Positions 15,948 through 18,461 of a stretch of 18,461 bases of DNA are shown here, one piece after another (positions within the stretch are counted from its first letter, which is position 1; each line of letters starts with the position of its first letter). The notes below the pieces were generated by a model, which did no database searches, was not told the DNA's origin, and worked only from the letters and a program-made list of their open reading frames with translations. This stretch comes from an uncultured Lachnospiraceae bacterium. Its GTDB lineage: Bacteria > Bacillota > Clostridia > Lachnospirales > Lachnospiraceae. The stretch is taken from the NCBI GenBank assembly GCA_946549155.1, contig CAMNQN010000041.1:1-18461 (forward strand), read 5' to 3'. Both the position numbers and the translations under genes were made by a program.

Positions 15948-16010
15948 CAGCTTCTTTGCCTGTATTGCTGCTGCACAGCATTTAACGCAGAATTAGGAGA
16001 TGGAACTGAT

Positions 16011-16976
16011 ATGAAAAAAATTGTGATAAATTTATTAAAAACGTTGTCTTTACCGGTGATAGTTTATCTGGTCTTTCTGGTTATCTGCTTCGAAAGATTT
16101 AGTAACTGGAACTGTGTTTATACTATTTTTCTGCAATCTATTATCCCGACGATTACTGCCTATGCCGTGGCATATGGCAATATATGTGGAATCTTTGATT
16201 TTACCATCGGTTCCAGGCTGGTAATCAGCGGAGTGGTCGGAGGCCTGCTGGCAGCGGAGTATGGAATGGCGGGAATGATACTGGGAGCGCTGGTGAGTGC
16301 AGTTGTGGTATCCGCAATTACCGGAATCCTGAACTGGATCCTGCGGATTCCCTCTCTGGTACTGACTATGGGGCTTACCATGATTTTTGAAATTGTGGGA
16401 ACAAAGCTGGCCGGACATTATGGATTTGTGCAAATTGATACCAGGTATGCCGTGCTGGGCTCCTCACCCAATATTGTTATTGTATTTATAATATCAGCTG
16501 TTTTGTTTTACTTTATTGTTAATCACACGGTTTTCAGTTATCACATGCGTGCGGTGGGAAGTAATGAAACCATTGCGAAAAATTCAGGAATAAAAACAGA
16601 TGTGGTGAAGTGGAAATCTTTTCTTTACGGCGGTATTTTTATCGGAATTGCAGCTATTCTTACGCTGAGTCAGTCAGGTTCCGTTGGGGCCCAGACCAGC
16701 TTGGGAAGTGTGACCATTGTATTTAAGCCGCTGATCAGTATTCTGCTGGCGCTGGTGCTCCAGAGAATCTGTAATCTTACCTTTGGTATTTTTATTGCAC
16801 AATTTAGTTTGAATATTATCTTTATCGGGTTGATTGCAGCAGGATTGCCGGATACCTTCCAGAACGTAGTACTAGGAGTTTTTCTTCTAGCGGTAATGAT
16901 CCTGTTTCAGAATGCGGATCGCCTGGAGGCCCTGCGGGCAAGAACAAAAGTACAGAATAAAATGGCAAGCGTTTAA
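16011..16976 (+). CDS. Second, divergent RbsC-like ABC permease
   Basis: The 321-residue integral membrane protein is of the same family as the first permease but clearly different in sequence. The usual GIDLSVG hallmark is altered to GIFDFTIGSRLVISG. The coupling region MRAVGSNETIAKNSGIKTDVVKW is recognisable. The expected GG-SLSGG motif of the second half is not visible; VFKPLISILLALVLQRICN occupies the corresponding area. About eight to ten hydrophobic helices are present. The ribosome site AGGAGATGG lies about ten bases before ATG 16011. It stands 101 bases after the binding-protein gene, behind the hairpin, and probably forms a heterodimer with the first permease. Confidence 0.87.
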   Translation: MKKIVINLLKTLSLPVIVYLVFLVICFERFSNWNCVYTIFLQSIIPTITAYAVAYGNICGIFDFTIGSRLVISGVVGGLLAAEYGMAGMILGALVSAVVVSAITGILNWILRIPSLVLTMGLTMIFEIVGTKLAGHYGFVQIDTRYAVLGSSPNIVIVFIISAVLFYFIVNHTVFSYHMRAVGSNETIAKNSGIKTDVVKWKSFLYGGIFIGIAAILTLSQSGSVGAQTSLGSVTIVFKPLISILLALVLQRICNLTFGIFIAQFSLNIIFIGLIAAGLPDTFQNVVLGVFLLAVMILFQNADRLEALRARTKVQNKMASV

Positions 16977-17023
16977 AGAAAAATTTAAGAGTTCCATTGG
17001 AAAATGAGAAAGGAGAATATCGT

Positions 17024-18076
17024 ATGAAATTTCCGATTTTATCACAGGAGGAGAGAAGGAGGCGGCTTGCGCCTCCGAAGGGAAAGGTTTCTGTGGTGAT
17101 TGACACCGATACATATAATGAGGTGGATGATCAGTTCGCTATTGCGTATGCGATGCTGTCCCAGGAAAAGCTTCAGGTGGAAGCCGTCTATGCCGCTCCG
17201 TTTTCTTCGGATTTCTTTGCACGCCTTATGCAGACGGATGGTGTGGCTATCCCAATGACCGGTAATTTGCAGGAGGGGTTGGAGCTTAGCTATCAGGAAA
17301 TACTGAAATTGATGAAACTGCTGAATATGGATACGGAAGGACGGGTATTTCGGGGGTCAAGCCGGTATATGACAAAAAAAGAGGAGCCGGTGGACAGTGA
17401 TGCAGCCTGTGATCTGGTAAAACGGGTGCATGAATGTGAGGACGTACTCTATGTAATTGCTATCGGAGAGATCACAAATATTGCCTCCGCAATTTTGATG
17501 GATCCGGAGATTATAAAAAAGATGGTAGTGGTCTGGCTGGGAGGGCAGCCTCTTTACTGGCCCCATACGATTGAGTTTAACCTTGGACAGGATATCCTGG
17601 CTTCCCAGACGATTTTGGATTCGGGAGTTCCGCTGGTGCTGGTGCCCTGTATGTCTGTAGCGTCCTATCTGTCCGTATCCGGTTCGGAGCTGGAGGCGAA
17701 TATAAAGGGGAAAAGTGCAGTGGGCACTTACTTGTCTGATACGGTTACCAGCCAGATGAGTCAGCAAATGGCGCAGAACTGGCTGACGCTGTTCCATCAG
17801 ACTTACTGCGCGGGACTGGATGATTATGGAGCAGAAGGAGAACCCACTACTGAAACTAAATTGTCCCCCTCCAGAATTATCTGGGATATATCCACGGTGG
17901 CCTATATGATCAATCCGGCCTGGTGTCCTTCCAGCCTGGTGCCTACTCCCCGCCTTACGGAAGATCTGAAGTGGGTACAGGAAGCGAATCGTCCGCTCAT
18001 GCGGCTGGTTCGTTTTATTTACCGTGATGCGGTATTTGGAGATATGTTCAGTAAATTAGAGAAAGCGCCGAAATAA
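17024..18076 (+). CDS. Nucleoside hydrolase (inosine-uridine/IAG superfamily), Trp-Asp variant
   Basis: The 350-residue cytoplasmic enzyme should cleave the N-glycosidic bond of a ribonucleoside-like substrate to a free base and ribose. The calcium/ribose site is visible as IDTDTYNEVDDQFA (26-39; Asp27, Asp29, Asp35, Asp36), the middle motif as IGEITNIASAI (147-157), and the ribose-contact motif as Glu184-Phe-Asn186. Near the end, Trp287-Asp288 (IIWDISTVAYMI) replaces the His-Asp of classical members, as in purine-type IAG hydrolases. ATG 17024 is chosen because AAAGGAG (17009-17015) precedes it; an in-frame ATG at 16997 lacks a ribosome site. It is the last gene of the operon and probably acts on the imported ligand. 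No ribokinase is present in the window. Confidence 0.88.
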   Translation: MKFPILSQEERRRRLAPPKGKVSVVIDTDTYNEVDDQFAIAYAMLSQEKLQVEAVYAAPFSSDFFARLMQTDGVAIPMTGNLQEGLELSYQEILKLMKLLNMDTEGRVFRGSSRYMTKKEEPVDSDAACDLVKRVHECEDVLYVIAIGEITNIASAILMDPEIIKKMVVVWLGGQPLYWPHTIEFNLGQDILASQTILDSGVPLVLVPCMSVASYLSVSGSELEANIKGKSAVGTYLSDTVTSQMSQQMAQNWLTLFHQTYCAGLDDYGAEGEPTTETKLSPSRIIWDISTVAYMINPAWCPSSLVPTPRLTEDLKWVQEANRPLMRLVRFIYRDAVFGDMFSKLEKAPK

Positions 18077-18246
18077 GTTTTGCGTCGCATTCTTCAGAAA
18101 TTACTGTTTGAAAAGCCTTGGTTACTGTCCGTGTGGCCCTGCGCGCCCGCCTCTTCCTGCTGTTTCCTGGCTGAATTTGCAGAAGCATGCGAAATGCGGC
18201 ATACTAAGCGACAAAAATAGAAAAAATAGAAAGACTAAAAAAGTGC
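18077..18246. other. Intergenic stretch with no recognised gene
   Basis: I see no gene, tRNA or clear terminator directly behind the hydrolase. The first terminator found is at 18277. The segment near 18090-18106 (GCATTCTTC) and that near 18174-18190 form a loose inverted repeat, too imperfect to call. The end of the stretch becomes A-rich and serves as upstream sequence for the promoter at 18247. Confidence 0.4.
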
Positions 18247-18275
18247 TTGACAAACAAAAAACAGAGTGGTAATAT
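18247..18275 (+). promoter_or_regulatory. Strong sigma-A promoter P1
   Basis: Perfect -35 TTGACA (18247-18252), exactly 17 bases of spacer and -10 TAATAT (18270-18275), with A-tracts upstream. The expected start near 18282 falls inside the left arm of the terminator hairpin. The block AAAAAAGTGCTTGACA is nearly repeated at promoter P2. Confidence 0.8.
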
Positions 18276-18276
18276 A

Positions 18277-18312
18277 AGCCTACTGCGATGAGCGGTGGGC
18301 TTTTTGTTTTTT
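18277..18312 (+). terminator. Intrinsic terminator overlapping the P1 start region
   Basis: AGCCTACTGC (18277-18286) pairs with GCGGTGGGCT (18292-18301) over ten positions with two G-T pairs. The loop is GATGA, and TTTTTGTTTTTT follows. It should stop transcripts arriving from the transporter operon. RNA beginning at P1 would lack most of the left arm. Confidence 0.8.
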
Positions 18313-18348
18313 GCTAAAAAAGAAAAAATAAAAAAGTGAAAAAAGTAG

Positions 18349-18377
18349 TTGACAGATACCAGAAAGCGTGATATTAT
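18349..18377 (+). promoter_or_regulatory. Strong sigma-A promoter P2 with A-tract upstream element
   Basis: Perfect -35 TTGACA (18349-18354), 17-base spacer and -10 TATTAT (18372-18377). The preceding 18316-18346 is almost pure A, resembling an UP element. It lies 102 bases after P1. Tandem strong promoters with A-rich upstream sequence are typical of stable RNA operons. Confidence 0.85.
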
Positions 18378-18383
18378 ATCAGA

Positions 18384-18461
18384 GTTGCGCCGAACGGTGA
18401 TCAACAAAGAGTACATTGATAACTGAACAGTGAAACAACCTTGAAAAATTCTTAAAAGTTT
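18384..18461 (+). other. Probable leader of an rRNA operon running off the window
   Basis: Behind P2 there is no reading frame. The sequence around CATTGATAACTGAACAGTG (18414-18432) resembles the TTGAAAACTGAACA-type segments common in leaders and spacers of Firmicute rRNA operons. The 16S gene itself would lie to the right of the window. The call rests on this resemblance and on the promoter type; a tRNA operon or another stable RNA remains possible. Confidence 0.5.

Overview
The window looks like a chromosome piece from a spore-forming Firmicute of the Clostridia, most likely a Lachnospiraceae-type gut bacterium. The reasons are the dnaX-ybaB-recR order, a YyaC-type sporulation gene, a DUF5711-type membrane protein, Gram-positive ribosome binding sites and YesM/YesN-style regulators. 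The taxonomic placement is inference from gene content and style, not from a marker gene. All genes run on the plus strand except yyaC.

Left part (1-8665), housekeeping. A 6-phosphofructokinase with its own promoter and terminator is followed by dnaX, the YbaB/EbfC nucleoid protein and recR. A convergent yyaC gene ends 16 bases past recR. A 257-base divergent intergenic region holds a striking 36-base palindrome. Then come three envelope-associated genes: a membrane protein with a C-terminal LysM domain and a degenerate MPN/JAB-like N-terminal domain, a DUF5711-type single-pass protein and a long CvpA-family protein.

Right part (8680-18076), an accessory sense-import-cleave locus. A YesN-type response regulator and a YesM-type histidine kinase overlap by four bases. 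After a long hairpin and an AT-rich control region come an RbsA-like double ATPase, a first RbsC-like permease, a sugar/nucleoside-type binding protein, a second and divergent permease, and a nucleoside hydrolase. The simplest reading is that the kinase senses an external cue, the regulator switches on the transporter, and the imported N-riboside or similar ligand is cleaved inside the cell. The ligand is not known from sequence. Three details are unusual: the binding protein has a signal peptide but no lipobox cysteine; the ATPase has lost key residues of one of its two ATP sites (Walker A lysine, Walker B glutamate, signature motif); and the hydrolase has Trp-Asp where classical members have the catalytic His-Asp.

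Right end (18077-18461). No gene. It holds two very strong tandem promoters with A-tracts, an intrinsic terminator that overlaps the start region of the first promoter, and a leader sequence of the type found before Firmicute rRNA operons. The window probably stops just short of a 16S rRNA gene.
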